Shown here piece after piece: positions 1 through 9,467 of a DNA stretch of 64,000 bases; within the stretch, counting starts at the first letter, position 1, and the number at the start of each line of letters is the position of its first letter. A model generated the notes under the pieces. The model had not been told where the DNA came from and made no database searches. It saw only the letters and a list, made by a program, of their open reading frames with translations. Origin of the DNA: Rhodobacteraceae bacterium LMO-JJ12 (GTDB taxonomy: Bacteria > Pseudomonadota > Alphaproteobacteria > Rhodobacterales > Rhodobacteraceae); assembly GCA_021555075.1 (NCBI GenBank), contig JAKGBX010000001.1, forward strand, positions 1,054,001-1,118,000, written 5' to 3'. The translations under genes were made by a program, and so were the position numbers.

Positions 1-109
1 CATTGCCGGCATAGGTGGCTGCAACGTCGTAGCCATCTGCTTTCAATCGTTTCGAAATCGCTTCGCCAATGCCGCGCGTCCCGCCCGTAACCAGTGCAAC
101 TCTAGCCAT
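1..109 (-). CDS. phaB: Acetoacetyl-CoA reductase, N-terminal part (cut by window start)
   Basis: Reading leftward from ATG at 109, the first 36 codons give the start of a short-chain dehydrogenase with the glycine-rich NAD(P)-binding motif VTGGTRGIGEAI. A strong ribosome site (AGGAGG, complement of 115-120) lies just upstream of the ATG. Together with the thiolase gene phaA immediately upstream on the same strand, the likely product is the NADPH-dependent acetoacetyl-CoA reductase that makes (R)-3-hydroxybutyryl-CoA for polyhydroxybutyrate. Only the cofactor-binding end is visible, so the family is clear but the exact substrate is inferred from the neighbour. Confidence 0.8.
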   Translation of the reverse strand, partial: MARVALVTGGTRGIGEAISKRLKADGYDVAATYAGN

Positions 110-167
110 GATATCCTCCTGAAGTTATGTGTTTCGTTGGTAACTCTGTTACGCAGTTCGCCCGAGA

Positions 168-186
168 TGCGCAACATTATTGCGCA
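168..186. promoter_or_regulatory. Inverted repeat TGCGCAA-N5-TTGCGCA upstream of phaB
   Basis: A perfect 7-base inverted repeat with a 5-base spacer lies in the 145-base stretch between the phaA terminator and the phaB start. PHB-responsive regulators of the PhaR family are known to bind TGC/GCA-rich inverted repeats in relatives such as Paracoccus, so an operator is plausible. Which protein binds here is inference. Confidence 0.4.
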
Positions 187-254
187 AGAAATTTCCATGA
201 TTTGGCTACTTTGCCGGATATTCGCTCACTCTAGCGTGGTCGGCCCGTTGCGTC

Positions 255-282
255 AAAAAAGAGGCGCCATCGCGGCGCCCCT
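255..282 (-). terminator. Rho-independent terminator after phaA
   Basis: On the minus strand the arms GGCGCC (279-274) and GGCGCC (268-263) form a six-pair stem with a five-base loop. A run of six T residues follows (260-255). The site lies 26 bases beyond the phaA stop codon and before phaB, so phaB probably has its own promoter or receives only read-through. Confidence 0.7.
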
Positions 283-307
283 TGTTTTACTCGTATTTTG
301 CTGAGGC

Positions 308-1483
308 TCAGTCGCGCTCAAGGCACATGGCCACGCCCATGCCGCCGCCGATGCAAAGCGTGGCGAGACCTTTCTTGGCGTCGCGCCGCTTCATTTCGAA
401 CAATAGCGTGTTAAGAATACGCGCGCCCGAGGCACCGATCGGGTGACCGATGGCAATCGCGCCGCCGTTGACGTTCACAATCGCCGGGTCCCAACCCATG
501 TCTTTGTTCACCGCACAGGCTTGCGCGGCAAAGGCTTCATTAGCCTCTACAAGGTCCAGATCCTCAGGTTTCCAACCGGCCTTTTCCAGCGCCTTGCGGC
601 TGGCATAGATCGGGCCCGCGCCCATGATCGACGGGTCAAGGCCCACGGTGGCATAAGACGCGATCCGCGCCAGCGGCTCGATACCGCGTTTGGCGGCATT
701 CTCGGCGCTCATCAACAAGGTACCAGCCGCCCCGTCGTTCAGCCCCGAAGCGTTTGCTGCCGTGACCGAACCATCCTTGGTGAAGGCCGGGCGCAGCTTC
801 TGCATCGCTTCCATCGTGGCGCCGTGGCGGATATATTCGTCGGCGTCCACGACGATGTCGCCCTTGCGGGTTTTGATCGTGAAGGCCACGATCTCATCGA
901 CGAATTTACCGGCTTTCTGCGCCGCTTCCGCCTTGTTCTGGCTGGCGACGGCGAATTCATCCTGTTGGTCACGGCTGATTTGCCATTTTTCGGCGACGTT
1001 CTCTGCGGTCTGGCCCATGTGATAGCCGTTGAACGCGTCCCAGAGGCCGTCACGGATCATCGAATCGATATAGTTCACATCGCCCATCTTGGTGCCCGCG
1101 CGCAGATGCGCGACATGGGGGCTGAGGCTCATGTTTTCCTGGCCACCGGCCGCCACGATATCGGCTTCGCCCGTCAGGATCTGCTGTGCTCCAAGTGCGA
1201 CGGCGCGCAGGCCCGAGCCACAAACCTGATTGATGCCCCAAGCCGAGCTTTCGATGGGCAGGCCGGCGTTGACATGGGCTTGGCGCGCCGGGTTCTGGCC
1301 TTGGCCGGCACTCAACACCTGACCGAGGATGGTCTCGGAGACTTCACCCTTTTCGATCCCTGCGCGGGCCACCAGCTCTTGCAGAACGGCGGCACCCAGA
1401 TCATGCGCGGGCGTATTGGCAAACGCGCCCGTAAACGAGCCCACGGCAGTGCGTGCAGCGGAGGCGATAACGACATTGGTCAT
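308..1483 (-). CDS. phaA: Acetyl-CoA acetyltransferase (beta-ketothiolase)
   Basis: This 391-residue protein is a type II biosynthetic thiolase that condenses two acetyl-CoA into acetoacetyl-CoA, the first step of polyhydroxybutyrate synthesis. The nucleophilic cysteine is in NQVCGSG (C88). The catalytic histidine is in AIGHPIG (H347) and the second active cysteine in LCIGGGMG (C377). The start MTNVVIAS was chosen because the thiolase family begins there and a purine-rich ribosome site precedes it; an in-frame upstream extension of 15 residues has no homology pattern. phaB follows downstream, so the pair supplies PHB precursors. Confidence 0.95.
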   Translation of the reverse strand: MTNVVIASAARTAVGSFTGAFANTPAHDLGAAVLQELVARAGIEKGEVSETILGQVLSAGQGQNPARQAHVNAGLPIESSAWGINQVCGSGLRAVALGAQQILTGEADIVAAGGQENMSLSPHVAHLRAGTKMGDVNYIDSMIRDGLWDAFNGYHMGQTAENVAEKWQISRDQQDEFAVASQNKAEAAQKAGKFVDEIVAFTIKTRKGDIVVDADEYIRHGATMEAMQKLRPAFTKDGSVTAANASGLNDGAAGTLLMSAENAAKRGIEPLARIASYATVGLDPSIMGAGPIYASRKALEKAGWKPEDLDLVEANEAFAAQACAVNKDMGWDPAIVNVNGGAIAIGHPIGASGARILNTLLFEMKRRDAKKGLATLCIGGGMGVAMCLERD

Positions 1484-1651
1484 GAATGAGATCCTCTTCC
1501 CTCTTGGGTAGGGGCGAATCTCTGCCACAAATGTGTCGGGGGCGAACCCCGCACAGGCCGCCCCCGGCCCGGTTCCCGATTTTCATAGCGGATTTGCCGC
1601 GCTGCGGCAACTGCTGGATCACCCAAGGGAAGGTTGCGCAATGTCGCAGTC

Positions 1652-2488
1652 TCAGGCCGACGCACGGATATGCTCTTGCCAGGTCGGGTAAATCGTCGGT
1701 GCGCCATAGTAATAACCCTGAAGACAGTCGACCCCGATGTCGACCAGATAGGCGGCATCATTCGCATTTTCGACAAATTCCGCGACGGTAAACATATCGA
1801 ATTGTTGGGCAATACTGACCAGCGCGCGGGTCAAGACCTGATTGTCGGGGTTGGCATGTATGCCGCGAATGAACTGACCGTCGATCTTCAGTAGATCGAA
1901 CATGAAATCCCTGAGATAGCGGAACGAAGTGAACCCGGCCCCGAAATCATCAAGCCCAAAGCTGATTCCCTTGGCTTGCAGCGCCGACATGAAATTGGTC
2001 ACCAGTTCGGGCACCAACATGGCCGAACTTTCGGTGACTTCGAGAATCAGCCGCTCTGCGGCCGTGGCATCGCGTTGCAGCCCGCGTTTAAGCGTACGCG
2101 TCCAGCGTTCATAACCGATCGAGCGGGCCGACATGTTGATCGAAAGCCGAAGCCCCGGCTCCTGAGCCAGCGCCTTAAGTCCCATTTCCAGCGCAAGGCA
2201 ATCCATGATTCGCCCGGTCTCGGTTTCTTCGATCTGCACGATGAAATCGCGGGCCGGAATGATCCTTCCGGTTTCGTCCCGCACCCTCAAGAGGCCCTCA
2301 TAAAACGCCACCTTCTCTGGCCGCTGCGCTTGTACGATGGGTTGATAGGCCAAAAGCACCTGCTTGTGGTGCACCGCCTCTTCCACCATCTGCAAAACCG
2401 AACGGTTGCGCGATTGCACGGCATAGTTCAGCGGATCTTCGTGACCGGCCGGAACGTCCGCCCATTTCCCCTTGCGCCTGCGTGACAT
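1652..2488 (-). CDS. EAL-domain cyclic-di-GMP phosphodiesterase
   Basis: This 278-residue protein is almost entirely one EAL domain, which would hydrolyse cyclic di-GMP to pGpG. The signature is EGLLR instead of EALLR (near residue 84). The metal- and substrate-binding positions are otherwise present: Asn in SINMSA, Glu in LEVTES, the two Asp of LDDFGAG, Lys in LLKIDG, Glu in AEFVE and Gln in LQGYYYG. This suggests an active enzyme. No GGDEF, sensor or transmembrane part is present; the N-terminus is short and basic. The start MSRRRKGK is preceded by GGAGGG at good spacing. Input signal unknown. Confidence 0.85.
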   Translation of the reverse strand: MSRRRKGKWADVPAGHEDPLNYAVQSRNRSVLQMVEEAVHHKQVLLAYQPIVQAQRPEKVAFYEGLLRVRDETGRIIPARDFIVQIEETETGRIMDCLALEMGLKALAQEPGLRLSINMSARSIGYERWTRTLKRGLQRDATAAERLILEVTESSAMLVPELVTNFMSALQAKGISFGLDDFGAGFTSFRYLRDFMFDLLKIDGQFIRGIHANPDNQVLTRALVSIAQQFDMFTVAEFVENANDAAYLVDIGVDCLQGYYYGAPTIYPTWQEHIRASA

Positions 2489-2644
2489 TCCGCCCTCCGT
2501 TGCCCGATTGCTCCCTGCAATTGCGGTGATATTGGCGGGCAATTCCCTAAGAATACGTGAAGCCTCGAATTTTATCGAAAGCCGTGCGTCAGAAGGGCGG
2601 GCTGAGGGGGAGCGGCGGCACATGCAAACCGACCGCGGGCGGGC

Positions 2645-3250
2645 TCAATCGTCGGGGCGCGAGAGAGCGAAACGTTCCGAAATCACCGTGTAATCACGAT
2701 ACCCCAACCGCGCCAGAGGGCGGAAACGAGTGATGTCAAAAATACCGTCCACCAGACAATCATCGCGCAGATGAATGCCAGTGACCGTGCCGAAACAGAC
2801 GAAATTCGCCTCTCCCTCAAGCTGGATAATCTGGCTCATCCGACATTCCAGCGCCGCTGGCGCACCGGCCACACGGGCGCAATCAATCGTTTCACAGGCT
2901 GCGCGGCTCAGACCGGCATGATCGAACTCCGACACGTCGGCGGGCAGGGTGGCCGAGCTCAGATTCATCGCATCGGTCATTTCCTCAGCCACCATGTTCA
3001 CACAAAACACGCCGGTCTCGCGGATATTGCCGAGACTATCCTTGCTTCCATCGCGATCTGCCTTGGTTCCGGTCGTGGCAAACATCACCTGTGGCGGCAC
3101 ATAGGCGCTGCCATTGAAAAACGAATAGGGCGCCAGATTGTCCACCCCGTTCTTGCCCCGAGATGAAATCCAACCAATCGGACGCGGCACGATCAGCGCA
3201 TTGAACGGGTTGTGGGGCAGGCCGTGGCCATCCTCGGGGCAATAGAACAT
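2645..3250 (-). CDS. Flavin reductase-like FMN-binding split-barrel protein
   Basis: The 201-residue protein has the pattern of the flavin reductase-like / flavoredoxin family. Near the N-terminus is the region NALIVPRPIGWISS, followed by NLAPYSFF, a typical FMN-contacting loop. Members bind FMN and either reduce flavins or serve as small flavoproteins; many are of unknown physiological role. It is a single gene, read leftward, about 150 bases beyond the start of the EAL gene, with AAAGGA as ribosome site. The substrate cannot be told from sequence. Confidence 0.8.
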   Translation of the reverse strand: MFYCPEDGHGLPHNPFNALIVPRPIGWISSRGKNGVDNLAPYSFFNGSAYVPPQVMFATTGTKADRDGSKDSLGNIRETGVFCVNMVAEEMTDAMNLSSATLPADVSEFDHAGLSRAACETIDCARVAGAPAALECRMSQIIQLEGEANFVCFGTVTGIHLRDDCLVDGIFDITRFRPLARLGYRDYTVISERFALSRPDD

Positions 3251-3335
3251 GCTGGCGCGTCCTTTTCTCGGTTTGCCCCGGTTTTAGGCGCGTGTTAGGG
3301 GCGATGCCAGCCACAAAAGACAAGGGGCAGGGCCG

Positions 3336-3836
3336 GTGTATAAATTCACCCCCGAAAGTGATTCGGATTGGTGGGAGGTCGAAGCGCTGTTCGATCTCTG
3401 CTTTGCGCCGGGCCGCAATGCGCTTTCGTCCTATCGGTTGCGCGACGGTGTGGCGCCCCTGAAAGACCTTTCGCTGGTCGCACGCGACCCACAGGGCATC
3501 GCGGGGGGTGCAATCCGCTACTGGCCGGTCAGAATCGCACCCGACCATGGCCAAAGCCTGCGCGCCTTGTTGCTTGGCCCCGTCGCCGTGCATCCCACAC
3601 ATCAGGGCGAAGGGCTGGGCCGCATGCTGATTCGTGAAAGCCTCGCATTGGCGCAGGCCAAAGGCTGGGACCGGGTGATGCTGGTGGGCGATGCGCCCTA
3701 TTATGGCCGCTTCGGATTCACCCGTCTCGACACCATCGAAATGCCCCCTCCGACCAACCCAGAGCGGGTTCTCGGCCTCTCTCTCACCCCCGGCGCCTGG
3801 GACGGGATTAGCGGCAAAGTCATCCGCGACGCTTGA
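3336..3836 (+). CDS. GNAT-family N-acetyltransferase
   Basis: This 166-residue protein matches the YhbS-like group of GNAT acyltransferases. The acetyl-CoA-binding motif A is seen as VHPTHQGEGLGRMLI (Q/R-x-x-G-x-G/A type) near residues 90-104. The motif B region YYGRFGF, usual in YhbS-like proteins, follows. It probably transfers an acetyl group from acetyl-CoA to a small amine or protein terminus. The start is GTG at 3336 with AAGGGGCAGG upstream; no better ATG exists. It is divergent from the flavin reductase-like gene. Confidence 0.85.
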   Translation: MYKFTPESDSDWWEVEALFDLCFAPGRNALSSYRLRDGVAPLKDLSLVARDPQGIAGGAIRYWPVRIAPDHGQSLRALLLGPVAVHPTHQGEGLGRMLIRESLALAQAKGWDRVMLVGDAPYYGRFGFTRLDTIEMPPPTNPERVLGLSLTPGAWDGISGKVIRDA

Positions 3837-3979
3837 AATCCGCACCCGGACGGCCAATCTCTCTAGGGTGCGCCGCGTTTGATCCAAATGGTGGATATGA
3901 CGCAAAGCGCGCGCAACATTGACGGGGCGTGGGCCTTTCGCACTATCCTCTGTCAGGAAAACTGCAAAAGGCTGTTGTC

Positions 3980-4753
3980 ATGGAGATCCTTGAGTCCCCC
4001 CCCGCCACGCTCGATGTCGAGGCCGAGCTTGCGGCCATCGCCAAACGCTATCGCTCCGCTTCGGGCGCGGGTATTCAGCTTTTGAACCTGATCGGTGGCC
4101 AAACCGAAAACCTGCTCGAAAAACTGCCCGAAGGCGTGCGCGCGCGCCTGTCCGGCCAAACCGAATCCGCGCTGCGTTTCGCGCTCAAGGCGGCGCATGG
4201 CTCGCGCAAGACGGTGCCGGATCAGCCGGGCTGGCTCAACACCGCGGTCACCACGGCCATGGGCGCGGCGGGCGGCTTTGGCGGCTTGCCTTCGGCGCTG
4301 GCCGAACTTCCGATCACCACAACGGTCCTGCTGCGTGCCATAACGGGCATCGCCGTCGAACATGGCTTCAACCCCGAAGAAGAGGGCGTGCAATTTGACG
4401 CCATTCAGGTCTTTGCCGCCGCCGGTCCGCTCGATCACGACGATGGGGCCGATCTCGCCTTTATCACCACGCGCGTGCTGGTCACCGGCTCCGCCCTTCA
4501 GGGCTTGATCGCGCGGGTGGCGCCCCGGCTGGCCACGGTGCTGGGCCAGAAACTGGCGGCGCAAACGGTGCCGATCCTCGGTGCTGTGGCGGGCGCGGCG
4601 ACCAATTACACCTATACCAGCTATTATCAGCAGATGGCGCATGTGCATTTCGGGCTGCGCCGCCTCGCCATCACCTCTGATCGCGATCACGCCGAACTGG
4701 TCGAAGACCTGCGCCAATTGGTGCGCAAACCGCTGGTCAAACACGCCTCCTGA
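3980..4753 (+). CDS. EcsC-family protein
   Basis: The 257-residue product looks like the EcsC family, named after a Bacillus gene beside an ABC transporter; its biochemical role is not established. A small-residue-rich, moderately hydrophobic segment (MGAAGGFGGLP, then ALAELPITTTVLLRAI) occupies the middle, and a second lies near AAQTVPILGAVAGAATNY. Both are typical of this family and suggest membrane association. The start MEILESPP at 3980 has AAAGG upstream; an upstream in-frame start at 3929 would add 17 residues without family likeness. The gene is convergent with ptsP. Confidence 0.75.
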   Translation: MEILESPPATLDVEAELAAIAKRYRSASGAGIQLLNLIGGQTENLLEKLPEGVRARLSGQTESALRFALKAAHGSRKTVPDQPGWLNTAVTTAMGAAGGFGGLPSALAELPITTTVLLRAITGIAVEHGFNPEEEGVQFDAIQVFAAAGPLDHDDGADLAFITTRVLVTGSALQGLIARVAPRLATVLGQKLAAQTVPILGAVAGAATNYTYTSYYQQMAHVHFGLRRLAITSDRDHAELVEDLRQLVRKPLVKHAS

Positions 4754-4888
4754 GGGGGCGACCGCCCTTCATCTTTCCCCAAATACTCCCGCGCGGAGCA
4801 CTCCTGCCGTCGCCCCATGCGCAACGCCGCCACACTCAACCACAGTGCAGACAAACGCGGGTGTGAAGCTTCCTCCCGGCTGGCGCGC

Positions 4889-7162
4889 TCAGTCTATCGC
4901 CCAGCCCTGATCGCGCAGGTTTTCCATCACCGCCGGGCGCACCGATTGCTCGCCACGATCGCGCGCATCACAAATCACCTTGTAGAGCACATCAAGATCA
5001 AGCTGGCGGATCATGTTCTTCACCGGCCCGATCGACGCCGGGCGCATGCTCAGCGTGTCCAGCCCGATTGCGGCGAAACATGCCGCCTCCACAGGCCGCC
5101 CCGCATCCTCACCGCAAAACGACAGCGGCGTGCCAGCGCGCTTGCACCGCTCAACGATCTGCTCAAGCAGGCTCATGAAGCTGACGTTCAGCGTGTCATA
5201 GCGCTTGCGCACCCGCTCGTTTTCGCGATCCGCCGCATAGAAGAACTGTTTGAGATCATTGCCGCCGATCGACAGAAACCCGACCTCTTCAAAGAACTTG
5301 TCGGGCGCAAAGGCAAGCGAGGGCGTCTCAAGCATGGCCCCCACCTCCAGCGTCTCAGGCAGCGGATGGCCGAGAATTTTCTCGCGCGCGATGGCTTTGT
5401 CCAACTCGGCCACGGCACCGCGATATTCCGAAAACTGGGCGATAAACGGAAACATCACGCTCAGGGGCCGCCCATTGGCGGCGCGCAAGAGCGCCTGAAG
5501 CTGCATCCTAAGAACGCCCGGCTTGTCCAGCCCCACCCGGATCGCACGCCAGCCCATCGCCGGGTTGGGTTCGTCCTGCGGCGCCATATAAGGCAACACC
5601 TTGTCCGACCCGATGTCGAGCGTGCGAAAGATCACCCGCTTGCCATGCGCGGCGTCCAGCACTTTGGCATAAAGCGCGGAAAGCTCGCTGCGTTTGGGCA
5701 GCGAACTGCGGGTCAGAAACTGCAACTCGGTGCGAAACAGCCCCACACCCTCGGCGCCCGATCCCTCCAGCGATGGCAGATCGGCCATCAACCCGGCGTT
5801 CATATGCAGCGCAACCTGCCGTCCGTCCCGGCTGATGGCCGGTTTCTCGCGGATTGAGGCGTAACGCTCTAGCGCCTGCGTGTGCATCGCCATCTTGTCG
5901 CGAAAGGCGACAACCACGCTGTCATCGGGGCGCAAATGCACGGCACCATGATCGCCATCAATCAAGATATGATCGCCGTTCAACGCCTCGGTGGTGACCT
6001 TGCCCGCATGGATGACCAGAGGAATCGCCAACGCGCGCGCCACAATCGCCGCATGCGAGCCGACCGAGCCTTCCTCAAGCACGATACCCCTGAGCGAGCG
6101 ACCATAATCGAGCAGCTCCGCCGGGCCGATATTGCGCGCCACCAGTACGGGATCACCGGGCATTTCCGCCCCGGTCTGCGCCCCTTGTCCGGTCAGAATG
6201 CGCAGCAATCGGTTGCTGAGGTCATCGAGATCATGCAGCCGCTCACGCAGATACTGATCCGTCACCCGCTCCATACGCGCCCTTGCGGTGGATTGCTCCT
6301 TGTCCACGGCCGCCTCGGCACTCAACCCCCGCCCGATGTCTTCCTCCATGCGCCGCATCCAGCCCTTGGAATTGGCGAACATGCGATAGGCTTCCAGAAC
6401 CTGCATCTGCTCGGCGTCGCCGCCCCGCGCACCGTCCAGCATCTGGTCGACACTGACACGCAACTGCTCAACCGCCTCATGCAGCCGTTCTAGCTCGCGG
6501 TGCGGATCATCCGCGATCAGATTGGTGACAACAACCCGCGGCTCGTGCAGCCAGACATGCCCCTCGGCGGTGCCTTCCTGGCCAATCAGACCGCGAAACA
6601 GCGCAGGTTGCGTGTGGCGCGGCGCAAAGGCCGCCCCTTCACCGACAAATGCGCCCAGTTCGGCCATTTCGGCCAGAACCATGGCGACCACTTCCATGGT
6701 CTCGACTTCAACTTCCGAAAACTTGCGCGCGATTTTCGATTGCATCACCAATACGCCAAGATTCTCCCCCAGCCTCTGGATCGGCAGACCCAGAAAGCTC
6801 GAAAAATTCTCTTCGCCGGTCTCGGGCATATAACGAAAACCCCGTTCCGATGGCGCATCTGCGGTGTTGATCGCCTTGGAATACTTTGCCACCCGCCCGA
6901 CCAGACCTTCGCCCAGTTTCAGCCTTGTCTGATGAACCGAATCCGGTTTCAGCCCTTCGGTGGCACAGAGTTCCAGCGTTTCCTGATCGCGGAAAAGATA
7001 GACCGAGCAGACCTCGCAATGGGTCTCATCGGCAATCAGTTGGGTGATCTGGTCCAGCCGGGCCTGACCCGCACTGTCCTCGGCCATAACCCCGCGCAGC
7101 CGACCCAAAAGCCTGCGGCTGTTGGTCCTGTGTTCTTCGCCGTCTGTCATTGCGTTCGGCAT
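4889..7162 (-). CDS. ptsP: PEP-protein phosphotransferase EI-Ntr (nitrogen PTS)
   Basis: This 757-residue protein is enzyme I of the nitrogen-related phosphotransferase system. It takes phosphate from phosphoenolpyruvate and passes it to NPr, a regulatory rather than sugar-transport chain. An N-terminal GAF domain covers about residues 30-170 and marks the Ntr type. Then come the helical HPr-binding region, the swivelling domain with phospho-histidine H370 in GSVGSHAAI, and a PEP-binding TIM barrel ending with FCGEDAG, which carries the active cysteine. A second in-frame ATG lies four codons in, so the start is uncertain by that amount. lysC lies upstream on the same strand, an order common in Rhodobacterales. 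Confidence 0.93.
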   Translation of the reverse strand: MPNAMTDGEEHRTNSRRLLGRLRGVMAEDSAGQARLDQITQLIADETHCEVCSVYLFRDQETLELCATEGLKPDSVHQTRLKLGEGLVGRVAKYSKAINTADAPSERGFRYMPETGEENFSSFLGLPIQRLGENLGVLVMQSKIARKFSEVEVETMEVVAMVLAEMAELGAFVGEGAAFAPRHTQPALFRGLIGQEGTAEGHVWLHEPRVVVTNLIADDPHRELERLHEAVEQLRVSVDQMLDGARGGDAEQMQVLEAYRMFANSKGWMRRMEEDIGRGLSAEAAVDKEQSTARARMERVTDQYLRERLHDLDDLSNRLLRILTGQGAQTGAEMPGDPVLVARNIGPAELLDYGRSLRGIVLEEGSVGSHAAIVARALAIPLVIHAGKVTTEALNGDHILIDGDHGAVHLRPDDSVVVAFRDKMAMHTQALERYASIREKPAISRDGRQVALHMNAGLMADLPSLEGSGAEGVGLFRTELQFLTRSSLPKRSELSALYAKVLDAAHGKRVIFRTLDIGSDKVLPYMAPQDEPNPAMGWRAIRVGLDKPGVLRMQLQALLRAANGRPLSVMFPFIAQFSEYRGAVAELDKAIAREKILGHPLPETLEVGAMLETPSLAFAPDKFFEEVGFLSIGGNDLKQFFYAADRENERVRKRYDTLNVSFMSLLEQIVERCKRAGTPLSFCGEDAGRPVEAACFAAIGLDTLSMRPASIGPVKNMIRQLDLDVLYKVICDARDRGEQSVRPAVMENLRDQGWAID

Positions 7163-7403
7163 CCCTTGGTTGGCGCACCTTCCCTTTTATGTACACACCT
7201 GTGGCGTGACATTTTTGTGAAAGTTCACCGTTTCACGGGTATAATGACGGGCGCGCCCGGCAAGTGCCACGAAAAACCGGGCAGGTGGGCGAATTTCTCG
7301 CACCCTACGCACCGTCGCCCACAAGCTGGGCACCGCCGCTCGATTGCGCGCATTTCGTGAACCGATGCCTGAATCGTCTCTGTTATGCGAGCGCAAAACC
7401 GCC

Positions 7404-8642
7404 TCAGACGGCTTTTTCCAACTCGAACGCATCATGTAGCGCCTGCACGGCCAATTCCATGTATTTGCGATCGATCAGCACGGAAATCTTGATTTCCGAC
7501 GTGGCGATGACCTTGATGTTGATGCCTTCGTCGCTCAGTGTCTTGAACATCTTTGCGGCCACGCCCGACTGGCTGCGCATGCCGATGCCAACGGCGGAAA
7601 CCTTGGCGACTTCTTTATCGGCGACCAGATCGTGAAAATTGATGTCCCCGTCGGCTTTGGCATCATCCATCGCCTTTTGCGCGCGCTTCACCTGATCAAT
7701 CGGACAGGAAAAGGTCATATCGGTGCGCCCCTCTTCCGAAATGTTCTGAATGATCATATCCACATTCACACCGGCCTCGCTCAGCGGGCCGAAAATGGCG
7801 GCGGCGATACCGGGGCGGTCGGCCACACTCATAAGCGTCATCTTGGCTTCGTCGCGGCTATAGGCGATGCCTGAAACGGGTCGGTTTTCCATAACTTCCT
7901 CCTCGGCGCACACCAGAGTCCCGGCGTCGTCGGATTGTTCCTCAAAACTGCTCAGCACCCTGAGTTTCACATTATAACGCATGGCCAACTCGACCGAGCG
8001 GGTCTGCAAGACCTTCGCCCCCAAACTGGCCAGCTCCAGCATTTCCTCAAACGCGATCTTGTCGAGCTTGCGTGCCTTGTCGGTAATGCGCGGGTCGGTG
8101 GTATATACGCCGTCCACATCCGTATAGATATCACAACGCTCCGCCCCAAAGGCCGCAGCAAAAGCCACCGCCGTGGTGTCGCTGCCGCCCCGGCCCAGCG
8201 TGGTGATCCGCCCCTCGGGGCTGACCCCCTGAAAGCCAGCAACCACCGCAACCCGCATACCCTCACCGAACTTGGCGTTGATATTATCGGTCGGAATTTC
8301 CTCGATCCGCGCGGCGGAATGCGCGTTGCTGGTCTTCACCGGCACCTGCCAGCCCTGCCAGCTGCGCGCCGGCACGTCCATCTCCTGAAGCGTCAGCGCC
8401 ATCAGACCGGCGGTCACGTTCTCGCCCGAACTCACCACCGCATCATACTCGCGCGCGTCATAAAGCGGGCTGACCTCATCAACCCAGCCGACCAACTCGT
8501 TGGTGCGTCCCGACATGGCCGACACGATAACGATCACGTCATAGCCCTTGGCCACCTCAACGCCCACGCGTTTGGCCACGCGGCGGATGCGGTCGATATT
8601 GGCGACAGATGTGCCGCCGAATTTCATCACGAGAACAGGCAT
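7404..8642 (-). CDS. lysC: Aspartate kinase
   Basis: The 412-residue protein phosphorylates aspartate to open the lysine, threonine and methionine pathway. The N-terminal kinase domain begins with MKFGGTSVA and includes the nucleotide and aspartate motifs TLGRGGSD and TDVDGVYTTDPR. Two ACT regulatory regions follow (MTLMSVADRPG and VSAVGIGMRSQ), the sites where lysine and threonine act as feedback inhibitors. The start MPVLVMKFGG is the family start, with AGGA upstream; a longer in-frame start adds five residues. About 240 bases separate it from ptsP downstream. Confidence 0.95.
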   Translation of the reverse strand: MPVLVMKFGGTSVANIDRIRRVAKRVGVEVAKGYDVIVIVSAMSGRTNELVGWVDEVSPLYDAREYDAVVSSGENVTAGLMALTLQEMDVPARSWQGWQVPVKTSNAHSAARIEEIPTDNINAKFGEGMRVAVVAGFQGVSPEGRITTLGRGGSDTTAVAFAAAFGAERCDIYTDVDGVYTTDPRITDKARKLDKIAFEEMLELASLGAKVLQTRSVELAMRYNVKLRVLSSFEEQSDDAGTLVCAEEEVMENRPVSGIAYSRDEAKMTLMSVADRPGIAAAIFGPLSEAGVNVDMIIQNISEEGRTDMTFSCPIDQVKRAQKAMDDAKADGDINFHDLVADKEVAKVSAVGIGMRSQSGVAAKMFKTLSDEGINIKVIATSEIKISVLIDRKYMELAVQALHDAFELEKAV

Positions 8643-8744
8643 GTGATTTTCCTGCAAGAACTGGTTGCGCGCGGTTTAGAGCCTCCCGCGCACAAGGGCA
8701 AGATGGCAAGATAAACACCTGCGCCGCCCGTTGCGCCAATTAAA

Positions 8745-9398
8745 TCAGAACGGATGCGCCCGCCCGTCCCAGGTTTCAAAACAGCCCGTCGTGTCCAAAG
8801 ACAATGCCTCAAACCTCTGCATCAATCCGCCAGCGGCTTGCTCTACACTGATCTCGGCGGTGCCGCCCCCCATGTCGGTGCGCACCCAACCGGGATGATA
8901 AATCCCCACGGCGATGCCGATCCCCTTCAGATCCACCGCCAGATTGCGCCCCAGATTGAGCGCCGCCGCTTTTGATGAACGATAGATATACGACCCACCC
9001 GGCGCACGCTCGTCGCTGGCCATCTGGCTGGAAATAATGGCGATTTTTGCGCCTTCGCGGGTCTGTAGCTGCGCCAGAAGGCTCTGCACGCTCAAAAACA
9101 CGCCGGTCACATTGGTGGCAAAGCTTGTCGCCCACATCTCGGGCGGATAGCCATCCGCCAGGTTCTGCCCCTTGTCGAGGTAAACCCCCGCGTTGCACAC
9201 CAGAAGATCAACCGCTTTCCCGTCCATCGCCGCCGCCATGGCACGGTGCGACTGCGGATCACAGACATCAAGCTTCACGCCCGCCGACCCATCCCGCGAC
9301 GTCCCGGTCACGTCCCACCCTTGCGCGCGATAGGCCTCGGCCATCGCAGCACCAATGCCGCGATTGGCTCCGGTAATCACTACATGTTTCGCTGTCAT
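8745..9398 (-). CDS. Short-chain dehydrogenase/reductase
   Basis: This is a 217-residue classical SDR. It has the cofactor motif TGANRGIG at the N-terminus, the NAG motif in VCNAGVY and the catalytic pair Tyr/Lys in YIYRSSKAAA with Ser in IISSQMAS. It would oxidise or reduce a hydroxyl/carbonyl using NAD(P). The substrate is unknown; length and pattern resemble C-factor/sniffer-like members. The ATG at 9398 is preceded by AGGAGA. It lies upstream of lysC on the same strand, about 100 bases away, without obvious functional tie. Confidence 0.85.
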   Translation of the reverse strand: MTAKHVVITGANRGIGAAMAEAYRAQGWDVTGTSRDGSAGVKLDVCDPQSHRAMAAAMDGKAVDLLVCNAGVYLDKGQNLADGYPPEMWATSFATNVTGVFLSVQSLLAQLQTREGAKIAIISSQMASDERAPGGSYIYRSSKAAALNLGRNLAVDLKGIGIAVGIYHPGWVRTDMGGGTAEISVEQAAGGLMQRFEALSLDTTGCFETWDGRAHPF

Positions 9399-9467
9399 TT
9401 TGCCGATCTCCTGCCGAAAGCCAATGCGTTTGGCGCATCTTCGCACCCCACGGCAAGGCTCACAACC

